Assembly: GCA_012931725.1 (NCBI GenBank)
Contig: CM022951.1
Location: 37,188,383-37,252,382 of the forward strand
DNA length: 64,000 nucleotides
DNA from: Litsea cubeba
Lineage: Eukaryota; Streptophyta; Magnoliopsida; Laurales; Lauraceae
Direction of reading: 5' to 3'
This document shows positions 53,601-64,000 of this stretch, piece by piece; the first letter of the stretch is position 1; each line of letters starts with the position of its first letter. The position numbers were made by a program, and so were the translations under genes. Below the pieces are notes generated by a model. That model made no database searches and was not told the origin of the DNA. It was given only the letters and a program-made list of their open reading frames with translations.

Positions 53601-54978
53601 TTTTCATGGGATTTTTCCATGTTATGATTTGCTTCTTGTTTCTGCTTTTCTTCTTTTCTCTTTTTTTTTTTTTAGCAGAGGAAGACTTGGTGATGCCTGA
53701 GGTTCCAACCGATGAGGTGGTGATGGATCCTGTTGAGGCACCTGAAGAAGAACCGAGGGACTCTGGAGTAAATCCAGAATCTCCAATTGGTATGACTTCT
53801 TTTGATCCCTTTTTTTTTGTTTGTGACTCGGCTTGCTAACACATTTTTTGTTGCCAGCTGACTTGCCACAGGGTTCTGATGACTTTGAACCATCGATGGA
53901 CGCAAATGTTGATGATGCTTTCGATGAGTTCATGGAGGAGGAAAGTGTCCCGCCAGTCGTCGAAGAAGGTATTTTGTAGTTATAACTCTGATAATGATTT
54001 TCAAACAGGGTCATATTCATACCTTTTTGTGTTTCCTTTGCAGGTTTTGAAGTGGCAGAGGAGGATCCGTTGCTTCCAGAGCAAGAGATGCCAGAGGTTG
54101 ATCCAGAGGTAGAGATTCCTGGGACCAGCTCTGACAATATTGAGGAGATTCCTCGCACTGAGATTCCTTCCCGAGCAGGAGCAGCTTCAGCTGGAAAGAG
54201 TTCTTTTGTTACTCTTTCAACAGATGATGACATGAGTAGCCGACCAACGGAGTTGGGCGAATCCTCAGCTGGGCCATCTCTTCTTTTTGCGAAGAAGGTG
54301 GTGGTGCGAGTTGTGCACTCTTGGATTGAGACTCTCCTTTCTGGGCACTTGGAAGTCGGATTTGGTATGATCCAGCATGTGCAGGAGATTCTCAGTGATG
54401 CTGAAGAGGCTGGTCTGGATGTCACAGGTGCCAGGGCGATCGTTGATAGGATCATTGCACTGGGTGACAAGTGGTTTGAGACCGTGAGTTTGGCTGATGA
54501 CCAGTTCTTCAAGGAGATGTTCCTGGACCCTGCTGATAAGGCTAAGTCTGACCTAGATGAGGCTACAGAAAGCAGGAAGGTGGCAGTCCGAAGGAGGAAT
54601 AGAGAAGAGGTAACCATCATCGAGCTGACACATGACCTTAACATCCTTGATAGGGAGGTCGATGAGGCCAGGAAACGTCTTGAGCTTCTGCAGGCACAAG
54701 TCGCTGCCAAGTGGACTGCCATAATAGAAGCTCGCGACAGGGAGAGTGTCCTGATTCACCAGGTTGCAGATGCCGAACGGGTTCTCAAAAGGAAGTCTGA
54801 TGAGGATAAACAATGGCAAGCTGCTCGAGGTAAGCTTCCTGGTGTGAGAGAAGGGGTACAGCCCACTCCAGCATCTCATGGCAAGTTCCTGAAGAAGCGT
54901 GCCTTGGAATCCTTGACAGCTGAAGCTAAAAGTCTGCTTGGGGAGCTGAACTCTTGGCTGGAGACCATTTTTGATTGA
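50264..54978 (+). pseudogene. Antisense plant mobile domain gene of Tat3 (5 exons)
   Basis: Exons 50264-50273, 51061-53569, 53676-53789, 53858-53968 and 54044-54978. Exon lengths are identical to Tat2 (10, 2509, 114, 111, 935 nt) and all introns are phase 1. The product has the PMD domain (TNTFVVTNGEIGFSLKEL), basic cluster KKRARRSKRRRS, acidic segments and C-terminal coiled coil ending ELNSWLETIFD. One extra base near 52980-52985 (GACACCTAC against GACACTAC in Tat2) shifts the frame, so the product would stop at 53093; the open frame resumes at 52927-53700. The Tat2 copy is intact at this point, so the damage is private to Tat3. The strand is opposite to gag-pol. Confidence 0.8.
50491..50527. 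repeat. Three overlapping perfect palindromes with G-box, Tat3
   Basis: CAGATCCGTACGGATCTG (50491-50508), TGGCCGTACGGCCA (50507-50520) and GGCCACGTGGCC (50516-50527), unchanged from Tat2 although the T-tracts around them differ in length. Confidence 0.9.
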
Positions 54979-55250
54979 GCTCCTGTATACAGAAACCATC
55001 CTTCTCTCTTTTTTTTTTTTTTGCAGTGCTTGTGAACATTCTCTTCTTTTTTTTTTTTTGGTACCACATGTATTTTTTTGGTACTCTCTTTTTTTTGTAG
55101 TGCTTGTGAACACTTTCTTTTTTTTTGGTACCACATGTATTTTTTTTTGGTACTCTTTGTAGTGCTTGTGAACACTTTCTTTTTTTTTTGTTATCCCTAC
55201 GCTCACTTTAATCTTTTTGTGATAAAAGTAATTGCTAAATGGGATTTGAT
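54979..55250 (+). repeat. Repeats downstream of the PMD gene, Tat3
   Basis: Three units with TAGTGCTTGTGAACACTTTC and GGTACCACATGTAT separated by T runs, then a single TTATCCCTACGCTCACTT block (duplicated in Tat2). Confidence 0.75.
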
Positions 55251-55299
55251 CAAAAGGTTGTCATTTTGTGAAAATCTTTTGTCAAATGATTGTTTTGGC

Positions 55300-55625
55300 A
55301 TGAAAGCCAGGTTTTTGTTTGTGGCATGGAAGCCAATTTTGGCATGAGAGCCAGCTTTTCTTGTGGCATTGATAGCCTGTTTTTTTTTGTTCGTGGCATC
55401 TATAGCCAGTTTTGGTGGCATTGATAGCCGGTTTGTTTTGTGGCATCTATAGCCGGTTTTTGGTGGCATTGATAGCCTGTTTTGTTTTGGTGGCATTGAT
55501 AGCCTTTTTTGAAATCCAAGTTTTTTTTTTTTGTTTGTGGCATTGATAGCCGGTTTTGTTTTGGTGGCATTGATAGCCGGTTTGTGGCATTTATAGCCTG
55601 TTTTGATGGCATTTATAGCCGGTTT
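55300..55625 (-). repeat. Long TATAGCC-type array in Tat3 3' spacer
   Basis: Same array as 40560-40920, with slightly fewer units. Confidence 0.88.
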
Positions 55626-55629
55626 GGTT

Positions 55630-56080
55630 TTCAAAAAATGCAAGTATCGACTAAAAGTCGCCTCCCTGCTGAATGTTCTTGCAAGTATCGATGGAATGTC
55701 GCATCCTTGCTCATTCGATTGCGAGTATCGATGGAATGTCGCATCCTCGCGGATTTGGGTGCAAGTATCGATGGAATGTCGCATCCTTGCTTTTCAAAAA
55801 TTTTGGTTTTGCGGGTACTGACTTGATGTCGTTTCCCCACGATTTTTGAAATTTGTGGTTTTCTCGAACCTTTGGGTTATGGATATCAACTGAAATGTTG
55901 CGTCTCCATGGTTTTTTAGGTTTTTTCGAACCTCTGAAATTTGGGTTGTGGATATCAACTGAAATGTTGCGTCTCCACAGTTTTTGATTTTGCAAGTATC
56001 GACGAAATGTCGATTCCCTGCGATTTTGGAAGTGTCGAACGTGGTTCGCTTGCTTCCGATTTGTGCGAGTATCGACTAAG
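55630..56080 (-). repeat. ATCGATGGAATGTCGCATCC array in Tat3 3' spacer
   Basis: Three close units at about 52-bp spacing, then diverged ones, as in Tat2. The pol stop lies about 380 bp further on. Confidence 0.85.
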
Positions 56081-56455
56081 TGTCGCTTCCTCGCGGGTTT
56101 TTGAAAAACCATTTTTTTTTTTTTTGTTTAAAGACACGAGGGTCATAAGTTTTGACCTAAAACCATTTTGGCGGTAAAAGGCAGGGTGGACTAGGGTGGA
56201 AATCCCTGAATCCGGATTTTGTTTCAAACTATGAATTTTGGGTTCAAGGGTTGAAAATTTTGGTCAAGTTAGGGAAAGGTTCCTAAACTTGGATTTTTGT
56301 TGAACAATGAAACGATGAAAGTAAGCATTGTTTTAGATTTCTAGAAATTTCAACATTTGATATGAAAATTCTAAAAAAGGGTGGGTTTGGCGAGCGTGTA
56401 CCTGGAAACCGGTTTTGGCCGTACAGGCATTGCTCTTACCCAGTTGGGTAAGTCT
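56081..56455 (-). other. Tat3 pol 3' untranslated spacer
   Basis: No gene seen. AT-rich with a T run near 56110; closely matches 41500-41832 of Tat2 and, in reverse, 31257-31600 of Tat1. Confidence 0.6.
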
Positions 56456-59400
56456 TCAAGGGTAGTACCGCTTTAAGAACTTGCCATTGATGGGCAGCAT
56501 ACATCTGTCACCTTCCATGTTTAGGAGTGCGTATGCGCCGTTAGAGAAAACCTTGTCGATGACGTAGGGTCCCTCCCATTTTGGCTCAAATTTGCCTTTG
56601 GACTTGTGAGCGAAGACCATTGGTCTTTTTACCGCAAGAACCAAGTCATTCTTTTTGTAGGCGCGTTGCCTGACCTTTTTATCGAAAGATCCCGCCATGC
56701 GTGCTTGGTAAAGTTCAATGCTTTGTTGAGCTTCGAGCCGTCTCTCATCGAGATTGTCCAGCTCATGGAGTCGCAATTTGACATTGCTTTCTTGAGTCAT
56801 GTCATTTTGCAAGGATACCCTCAAGGAAGGAATTTGTACTTCCAAGGGCACGACAGCTTCGCATCCATAGACCAAGGAGAATGGTGTGCTATGGGTTGGT
56901 CCTCGAACAGTGGTTCGATAGGCCCACAAAGCTTCAGACATTTTGTCGCTCCAGTCTCTTTTGTGATTAGAGACCATTTTTTTGAGGATTTTGCAGAGTG
57001 TCTTGTTGAAAGCTTCTGCTAACCCGTTTGCTGCCGGATTGTATGGAGTCGAAGGACAGCTTTGGATTTTGTATTTGTCGCAGAACCTGTAGAATCGATG
57101 ATCCCGGAACTGTGGTCCGTTATCATGGACGAATCTTTTGGGTATGCCGAAACGACAAATGATGTTGGTGCGCAGGAACTGAAGGACTGATGAGGTCTTC
57201 ATTTCGTTAAACGCAAATGCTTCTGACCACTTGGAGAAATAATCCGTAGCGGCGAAGATGAAGCGATGACCTTTGCTTGAAGGGGGAGAAATAGGACCTA
57301 TGATGTCCATACCCCAGGCTTCGAAAGGCCATGAGATCGCTGTAGGATGCAGCCATTCTGGAGGCATGTGAATGTAATCTCCATGAACTTGGCATTGTTG
57401 GCAGCGCTTAGCAAATTGCATTGCGTCAGCTACCATGGTAGGCCAGTAATATCCTAACCTTTTTATCTGATCATAGAGCTTAGGTCCAGCCTGATGAGCT
57501 CCACAAAGACCAGCATGAACTTCTTTGAGTGTTTCTTCAGCCTCTTGTTGTGACAAGCAGCGTAGAAGTACTCCGTTGAAGGATTTCCTGTAAAGGATTT
57601 TTGAAGGAATATCCAAATGGAAGCTTGGGGTTCGCCTTTGGATGCTTACCCGTTCTTTTGGATCTTCAGGTAGGATTCCGAACATAATGTAATCAATGAA
57701 CGGATCCCTCCAGTCGCCGATTGAAGTTTGAAGGATTGAAATCCGACTTCCGACCACTTGGTGGCATTCAGCAACTGCTTGGTGTGTGTTAAGAGGAGGA
57801 AGGATTCTTCTTTCGCACACTGTGACTTGCATGTTTTCCCCTTCCTGGATTGCCATGGATGCGGCGAGTCCGGCTAGGGCATCTGCACGTATGTTTTCAC
57901 CTCTACGAATGTGGGTGATGTGACAGATGTCAAACTTTTGCAGAAGTGATTGTGCCTTGTTGTAGTAGGGCAGCAAATCTGGCTTTCTGACTTCAAATTT
58001 CTGATTCATCTGGTTGACGATCAGTTGAGAGTCTCCAAAGACTTCCAGCATGGTGATACCGGATTCGATGGCGAGTTCCAATCCTAAGATCAGAGCTTGA
58101 TATTCAGCTGCATTGTTTGTGCATGGTTCCAGTAGCGAGAAAGCGTGTGGAATCATGTATTTGTCGGGGCTAACAAAGAGGATGCCAACTCCCGAGATCA
58201 GCTGTCTTTTTTCATTTGTCCTGGTTGCACCGTCAAAGTACATGTCCCAGGAGGCACTTTGTGAGAAAGTCTCCACATTGTAGACTGGTTCGTCTGGGAG
58301 ATCATCTCTGAGTGGAGAATCTTTAGGCAATGGATGCTCTGCGAGGAAGTCCGCTAGAGCTTGCCCTTTGATTGCTTTTTGTGGTACATACCTAATATCA
58401 AATTGTGACAGAAGGATGGACCATTTTGCCAGTCGAGCATTGAGAGAACCTGCCTTTGTGACAAGGACCTTCAAGAGGTTGACCCTCGAGACCAGGTAGA
58501 CTGTGTTGGAAAGCAAGTAGTGACGCAGCTTTTGTACGGCGAACATCACTGCAAGACATTCTTTTTCGACTGGAGAGTAGCGATGCTCTGCACCTACTAG
58601 CATGCGGCTGAGGTAATATAGAGCAGCTTCTTTTCTTTGATCATTTTCTTGCGCAAGCAGAGCTCCCAGAGAGTGATCAAGGGCTCTTGTGTACAAGATG
58701 AATGGTTTTCCAGTGGTAGGAGCAGCTAACACTGGAGGTTTTGTCAGGTATGACTTGATGTCTTGGAAAGCAGCTTCACAGTCAGCATCCCAGACAAAGT
58801 TTACACCTTTTTTCATCAACCGGGAGAATGGACGGCATTTCCCCGAAAGATTGGAGATGAACCGTCTGATGTAGGCTAATCTCCCTTGAAGCCCTTTGAG
58901 TTCTCTCAAGGTTCTTGGAGAGGGCATTTCTAGAATGGCTTTGACTTTTATGGGGTCAAGCTCTATTCCATCTTTCCGAACTAAGAATCCGAGGAACTTA
59001 CCCGACGAAACGCCGAAGAAGCATTTCAATGGATTCATTCGCAGTTTGTGTTTGCGAAGCCGGAGGAAGACTTCTCGGAGGTTTTCGAGATGATCTTCTT
59101 TTCTTTTGCTTTTGACGGCGAGGTCATCAACGTAACATTCAACCGTCTTGTGCTGCATATCTTGGAATATTTTCATCATAGCCCTCTGATATGTGGCACC
59201 AGCATTCTTCAAACCGAATGGCATGACAGTGTAGCAGTACACGCCAAATGGGGTTCGAAAGGATGTATGTTTTTCATCCTCAGGATGCATCTTTATCTGA
59301 TTGTAGCCAGAGAAACCATCCATGAATGTCATTCGCTCGAATCCACAGGTATTATCAATCATTACCTCTGGTATGGGGAGCGGAAATTCATCTTTTGGGC

Positions 59401-62400
59401 ATGCGCCATTCAGGTCTCTATAGTCAATACAGACCCTGATCTGCCCATTTTTCTTTGTCACGGGGACAATGTTGGCCAACCATTCAGGATGTTGTTCCTC
59501 ACGGATGAAGCCGACGCTTTTGAGTTTTTGAACTTCTTGTTCAATTTTATCCATCACATCTGGACGGAATCTTCTTTGGCCTTGCTTGACAGGCTTGATG
59601 TCTTCTTGAAGATTGAGTTTGTGAACTGCTATTTTGGGGTCTAAGCCTGGCATTTCAGCATAAGACCATGCAAAGCAATCAACGAACTCACGAAGAAAAG
59701 CGATATACTCGGGTAACTCATCATCCTTTATATTCTTGCTTATGAATACAGGACGTGGGTTATCTGGTGTTCCCAAGTCTATCTTTTGAACAGGATCTTC
59801 TGTTGGAAGGTTCGAAGGTGGTTCCTCCACAATATTTTCGGAGGCTTCCAGCTCAACGAAACCTTCTGGGGTTTCAAGGGCATTTCCAGACCAAGGTTTT
59901 GTTCCTTTCCACGGGTCTTCTTGATCGGTAATTTTCCCAAGGCTTGCTATGAGATGATCCCAATCGCCTGTTGAAACCGAGTCGAAGTAGGCTATTTCTT
60001 TTGGAGATGAGGGTTCTTCTGGGTCAGAAGTCCACACGTCTGTGCCATCGGACAACTCCTCTTCATTTTCGGAGAAATCGTGCCAATTGGATGAGCTTCC
60101 TGGATCTTTGTCAGGTGACTCATCAAAGAGATATCCGGGGAGATCGATGTCTTCATGGGCTTGAGATGTTGAGGCTTGGTCAGTATATTGACTTTTAAGC
60201 CTTTGTGTCAACTGTCTCAAGGGGGTGTCAGGATCATACCCTAACCCGTGTGAAGACTTTTCTACATAGCCGTAGAGTCTCCAATCTTCCAGCTGGCTTT
60301 TGGTCAAGACGGGCCCCAATGGTGTGAGAATACCGCGTCCTTCTCCCAAACCGACTGGGTTTTGAGCGTCATAGCCCATTTTCTTCATAATAGCTTGTGC
60401 CACAGAACTATATAAGGATAGTTGAGGCGTACCTTTATTTTGGAAAGGTTCAAGCATGGAGTTTGATGAAGAAGCATCCGATCTATGGAAGAAGATCGGC
60501 TTTTCCTTTGTTGAAGTTGCTGGAACAACGAAGGAAGCTGACGTAGGATCTTCTATGTCAGAAGTTGTCTCCATTGGAGTAAGAGCAGGCTGAACTTGCT
60601 GAGTGTCAGCTTGGCTTGACGATGTGTCGTCTTCTGGCTCTGAATCCGAGTCCGTGTCTTGCATGATAGACACGAAAGAGACAACAAATTTGCCCCCAGG
60701 CTTTTGTTTTGCCTTCTTCACTTTAGTTGTGATGACCAAAGGCTTTGAAGATTTGAGGGAGATGATGAAGGGAGTTTGCATGCTCTCTTCAGATTTACCG
60801 GATGGTTTGTTTTCTTCCGGTGATTGTTGAGGAGCTTTGCCTTTATCTTTCTGGAGACTTTCGGCAAAGGATGCTGTATGCTTCTCCTCTTCTTCTTTTT
60901 CACCTTCATACATCTGTGAGTCTGCGAAGTGGATTTCTTTACCTTTGAAGGGTTTTCTATCCGCAAAGACTCGATGTATCATGCCGTCGTCGCCAACAAA
61001 CTTGATGCATTGATGTAGAGTTGAAGGGACAACACCATTCTCATGGATCCAAGGGCGTCCGAGAAGGATGTTGTAGCATGAAGGGGTCTTTATTGCATAC
61101 ACTGTGACCTCAGAGATAAGATCACCGATCTGCAATTTGAACCTGATTTTGCCGATAGGCCTTTGAGTACTCCCATCGTATCCAAAGATAGATACAGATG
61201 TGTGGCTCAGTTTGCTGGGTGGGATGCCCAACTCTTCAAGAGCCGATGTGGAGATAAGGTTGAGTGCAGAACCTGGGTCGATCTGAACTCTATGCATAGG
61301 CATTTCCTTGATATACCCTGTGAAGTACAGGGGTCGGTTATGCCTGGTTTCGCCAAGTAGGAGGTCGTCCTTTGTGAAGGCGATGGTTGCACTGGCTGCT
61401 TTTTTAACCGAGAGGCATTCAATGCATGATCCCTCAGTTTTCTTCTTTTCTCCCTTTGAGGAGGCTTCTGAGTTTTTGACCCGGTAATCCATTTCAATTT
61501 GGAGGACTTGCGGGGCATGTTTGTCGACATCCTCATTCAGTTTTTGTAATTCTGAGATGAGATTATCACGAGTGTGCGGAGACATTCGCAACAAATCTAG
61601 GATGTGCAGACGTGCAGGTATGTGCTTGAAGTGTTCAATCAAGTCATACTTGAAAGCCTCCTTAGGGCCTGCATGTTCATCATTGTTGCCACTAGGGGCG
61701 CTTACAACATCTTTTCCCGAAGGATTTACATATGTAAAGGAAGATTGGTTGTAATTTTTGTGATAGTCCCGGCCAGAGCGGGTGCCTCTACCAACTTCGA
61801 GAGCTTCTTGAGAAGGGTCTTCGTTTGGAAGATTGTCTTCAGGATCAAGAGGCTGTCGTTTTTCATTTGCTGAGGATGCATCAGCAGCAGAGTTACCATC
61901 CTCAGTGATTGTGTTGCATGGAGCATTTTCCGGGAACAAGTCCTGAACAGCATCCAGCAATCTTTCTTCTTCGTTGACTAATTCATCGTCCCAAGCATCA
62001 ATAGCTGGGAATTCTTCAGTCAGGAAGGGTGTGAACTTTGAAGTCACAGTCTCAGGAGAAGAAACCTGAGAGGGTGTCATCTCAGTGAAAGTCACGTGAG
62101 ACGAGGTGGCTCCAGAAGATACATTGCTAGGCGTCGCCGGAGTGTAAGTGCTCTCATCAGACGATGCTTCGGAAGAGCTATAATCCCGAATTATCACATT
62201 ACAGGAAGCTCTGACGGGAGACGTTGCCTGATCGGAGTCAGACTCATCCTCGGATGTGAGAGGATCGTCTACCCAGCAATTTTCTCCATTTTCAGGAGTT
62301 AAGGGAGGATGTACCTGGTGGTCTTCAGGGACTTCAGGCTCTGGATTGCGAGGAGGCTCGTTGACGCGTTCTTGCTCTTGTTCTAGAGCGAGTCGCTGCA

Positions 62401-62651
62401 AGATCCTTGCATATTCTTCAAGATCAGGCATGGGAGCCGGATCTTCTTCTTCATCATCTCTTTGTGGCTCAACATGGTTGATTTCCACTGGAGTGATGAG
62501 AGGTGCTGGGTCAGCAGCATTTTCTTGTACAGCCTCTTGGTCTTCTTCATCATCAGACCAGGATCCTTGTGGCTGTAGGGGGTTATACCAGATTACTGGC
62601 ATAAGATGAGATTCAGGAACCCATTCTTCATCGGAGAGATATTCTCCTGTT
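56456..62651 (-). CDS. Tat3 pol polyprotein, open frame
   Basis: About 2,060 codons without a stop. The open frame formally runs to 62740, but its first 30 or so residues are out-of-frame gag; homologous sequence starts at GEYLSDEEWVPESH. Approximate residue positions counted from 62740: protease DPGS 488 and NILLGRP 560; G-patch 775-830 (MKKMGYDAQNPVGLGEGRG); reverse transcriptase 990-1340 with CYVDDLAVKS at 1205; first, degenerate RNase H 1350-1470; second RNase H 1497-1660 with FDGA, AAEYQ and GDSQL; integrase HHCC 1737-1787 (CQQC), DDE core WGMDIIG 1807, VHDNGPQF 1868, GLAEAFNK 1904; GPY module 2052. In the element it would be made as a gag fusion, but the junction is frameshifted. It could work if gag were supplied by another copy. 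Confidence 0.9.
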
Positions 62652-64000
62652 TCAAAGGGACTCCTCCCACTCATCTGTGTAGTTGGATTCGAATCCATCA
62701 TCGGTGTCGCTGGACTCGTATCCATCAATGGAGAATCCAACTACCGAATTGCAAGAGTATGATGTCTCCTGCATGGCTTCTCTGAATTGAGGTGGCATGA
62801 AATCACTGAGAGTGAATTTCCTTACCCCCTTTGAAGTCTCTGGAAGGGATGTTTTTGTTACCTCCAGTGAAGCGGTAGAGGAAGCCTCTGCCTTTTCTTT
62901 GACCTCTAGTTTTGGCTGGGTCTTCTCTTGCCGTTTGAGCTTGAGGAGATGTTTCCTAGCCTGCCTTCGCTGTCGAGCTGTAGGCTTTATTTTCACGACC
63001 TCCCAATTTTCATCTTCCAGGAGATCGGGATGTACCCATATCGGTTGTCCGTCTGGTGTCGGGTAAGGAACCAGTTCCTCGGACGCTTCGATTGAGTTTA
63101 TCACCTTGAAGGAAGTAGTGATCTTCTTCTTCGGTGATCTTGATGTTTGTCCACATGTCACCATGTTGACGGAGGCAGACCCATAGTTTTTGTCAAAGGT
63201 GATGACTCCGTTTTTCCACATCTCATTTATTTTCTCTCTCACAACGAAGCATTGATTGAGAGGATGCGAGATCATCTGGTGGTATGGACAGTACCGAGGA
63301 TCGTTGGTTTTGCCAACATCGCCCGGTCTTTTTTGGTTCAGGCAAGGTGAGCTTGCCGTTTGCCACAAGAGCCCCGAAGATTTCATCAACATCTTCATCA
63401 AACGGGTATTTCTTCTCTACTCGTTCTTTGAAGGCATCAGAGAGTTCAGGGGTCTTACCAGCAGCTTTGTTTTCAGCTTTCTTTGATGGCTGAGGAGCTG
63501 GCTTGGTCTGCACATTGAGGACCTCTTTCTTCTTTGGTTTAGAGGTTGCAATGGCGGTTGGCTCTTTTCTTGATGATTTCTGACTGTTGAGGTCTTTAAT
63601 CACCGTTTCAGCTTCCATGGAAGCTTCTAGGAGTTCTCCCAGGTTTTTTGATTTGTTGCCGATGATCATGGAGCGGATTCTGGCTCTCATGTGTGTTTCG
63701 GCAGATGTCGACTAGCGACGCTGTGGCAATACATCAGAGCATTTGTATGCCATTGCTTTCCACTTGTGAATGAAGTCATATGTTGATTCATTCTCCCCCT
63801 GTTTTAGGCTGCACAGCTGAGCCATAGTAGCGGGATGATCCTCACCTTTGAAGTGAGTCAGGAAGCGTGTCTCTAGCATGGCCCAATTTTGGATTGAGTC
63901 CTCCGGCAGAGTGGAGTACCAATCGAAGGCCGTACCTTTTAGGGTACTTGCAAAGAGGCGGATCTTGAGTCTTGATGATCTGATCGCATACTCCCGTCAA
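62652..64000 (-). pseudogene. Tat3 gag, partial and frameshifted
   Basis: Compared with Tat1 gag, single-base indels lie near 62655 (extra base before the pol frame), 63329-63334 (extra A in a run, coding strand), 63721 (one base missing) and about 63980. Recognisable pieces: IRSMIIGNKSKNLGELLEAS, the zinc-knuckle-like CPYHQMISHPLNQC, and VRKFTLSDFMPPQF. The main gag domain continues past the window end. Tat3 cannot make a normal gag-pol from this copy. Confidence 0.82.

Larger units (their letters stand above)
46588..64000 (-). mobile_element. Tat3: Tat-lineage retrotransposon, minus strand, runs off the window
   Basis: Youngest layer of the nest, inserted in Tat2 at CTCAG (46583-46587). 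From left: 3' LTR, polypurine tract, spacer, antisense PMD gene, arrays, intact pol, damaged gag. The 5' LTR should lie a few kilobases beyond 64000. Same layout and very high similarity to Tat2. Confidence 0.9.

Overview
This is nuclear DNA of a flowering plant: a deep nest of transposable elements beside a patch of captured gene fragments. The plant assignment rests on plant-type exons (a YODA-like MAP kinase kinase kinase, a calcineurin B-like calcium sensor, a FYVE-finger protein), plant Ty3/gypsy elements of the Tat type (aspartic protease, reverse transcriptase, two RNase H domains, integrase), plant mobile domain (PMD) genes and GT-AG introns. The species cannot be named from the sequence. 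I see no intact host gene.

Layout. (1) 1-5283: AT-rich DNA with exon fragments of three unrelated host genes, all on the minus strand in the order FYVE (4734-4847), CBL (2114-2244 and 1561-1638) and MAPKKK (545-1085). The CBL and MAPKKK pieces carry frameshifts, so this looks like a chimeric transposon-captured block (Pack-MULE or Helitron type). (2) About 5568-6147 and 16406-16669: the endonuclease region of one LINE, split by a 10,253-bp LTR-type insertion (6148-16400, target duplication CATCG). That insertion holds two further elements: a 3,048-bp one (9436-12483, duplication CTAAT) and a solo Tat LTR (13348-15738, duplication GAACT). (3) 16670-17642: end of a Copia element on the minus strand, inserted in the same LINE. 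(4) 17643-31978: Tat1, plus strand, inserted in the Copia element. It has a 5' LTR, primer binding site, leader repeats, an ORF upstream of gag, and a gag-pol broken by several stops and a 5-bp duplication. (5) 31979-46587: Tat2, minus strand, inserted in the 3' spacer of Tat1. (6) 46588-64000: Tat3, minus strand, inserted in the protease region of Tat2 and running off the window. The nesting LINE > Copia > Tat1 > Tat2 > Tat3 predicts that the missing halves lie beyond position 64000 in reverse order.

The most notable content is in Tat2 and Tat3. Between the end of pol and the 3' LTR, each carries a separate gene on the strand opposite to gag-pol. It has its own TATA box, an ATG 129 bp downstream, five exons joined by four phase-1 introns, a PMD domain, a basic nuclear-localisation-like segment and a C-terminal coiled coil. 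Both copies give a spliced length of 3,679 nt, one base over a multiple of three, and each has one single-base insertion at a different site, so the parent gene had 1,225 codons plus stop. Antisense placement would protect its introns from removal when the element's genomic RNA is reverse transcribed. The polyprotein also has a G-patch domain between protease and reverse transcriptase, and a first RNase H lacking expected catalytic residues next to a second with a full acidic set.

Tat3 pol is open over about 2,060 codons, but its gag has several single-base frameshifts. Tat2 pol has one nonsense codon. Tat1 is older and damaged mainly by C-to-T stop codons. The LTRs and spacers are full of tandem arrays whose copy number differs between elements.
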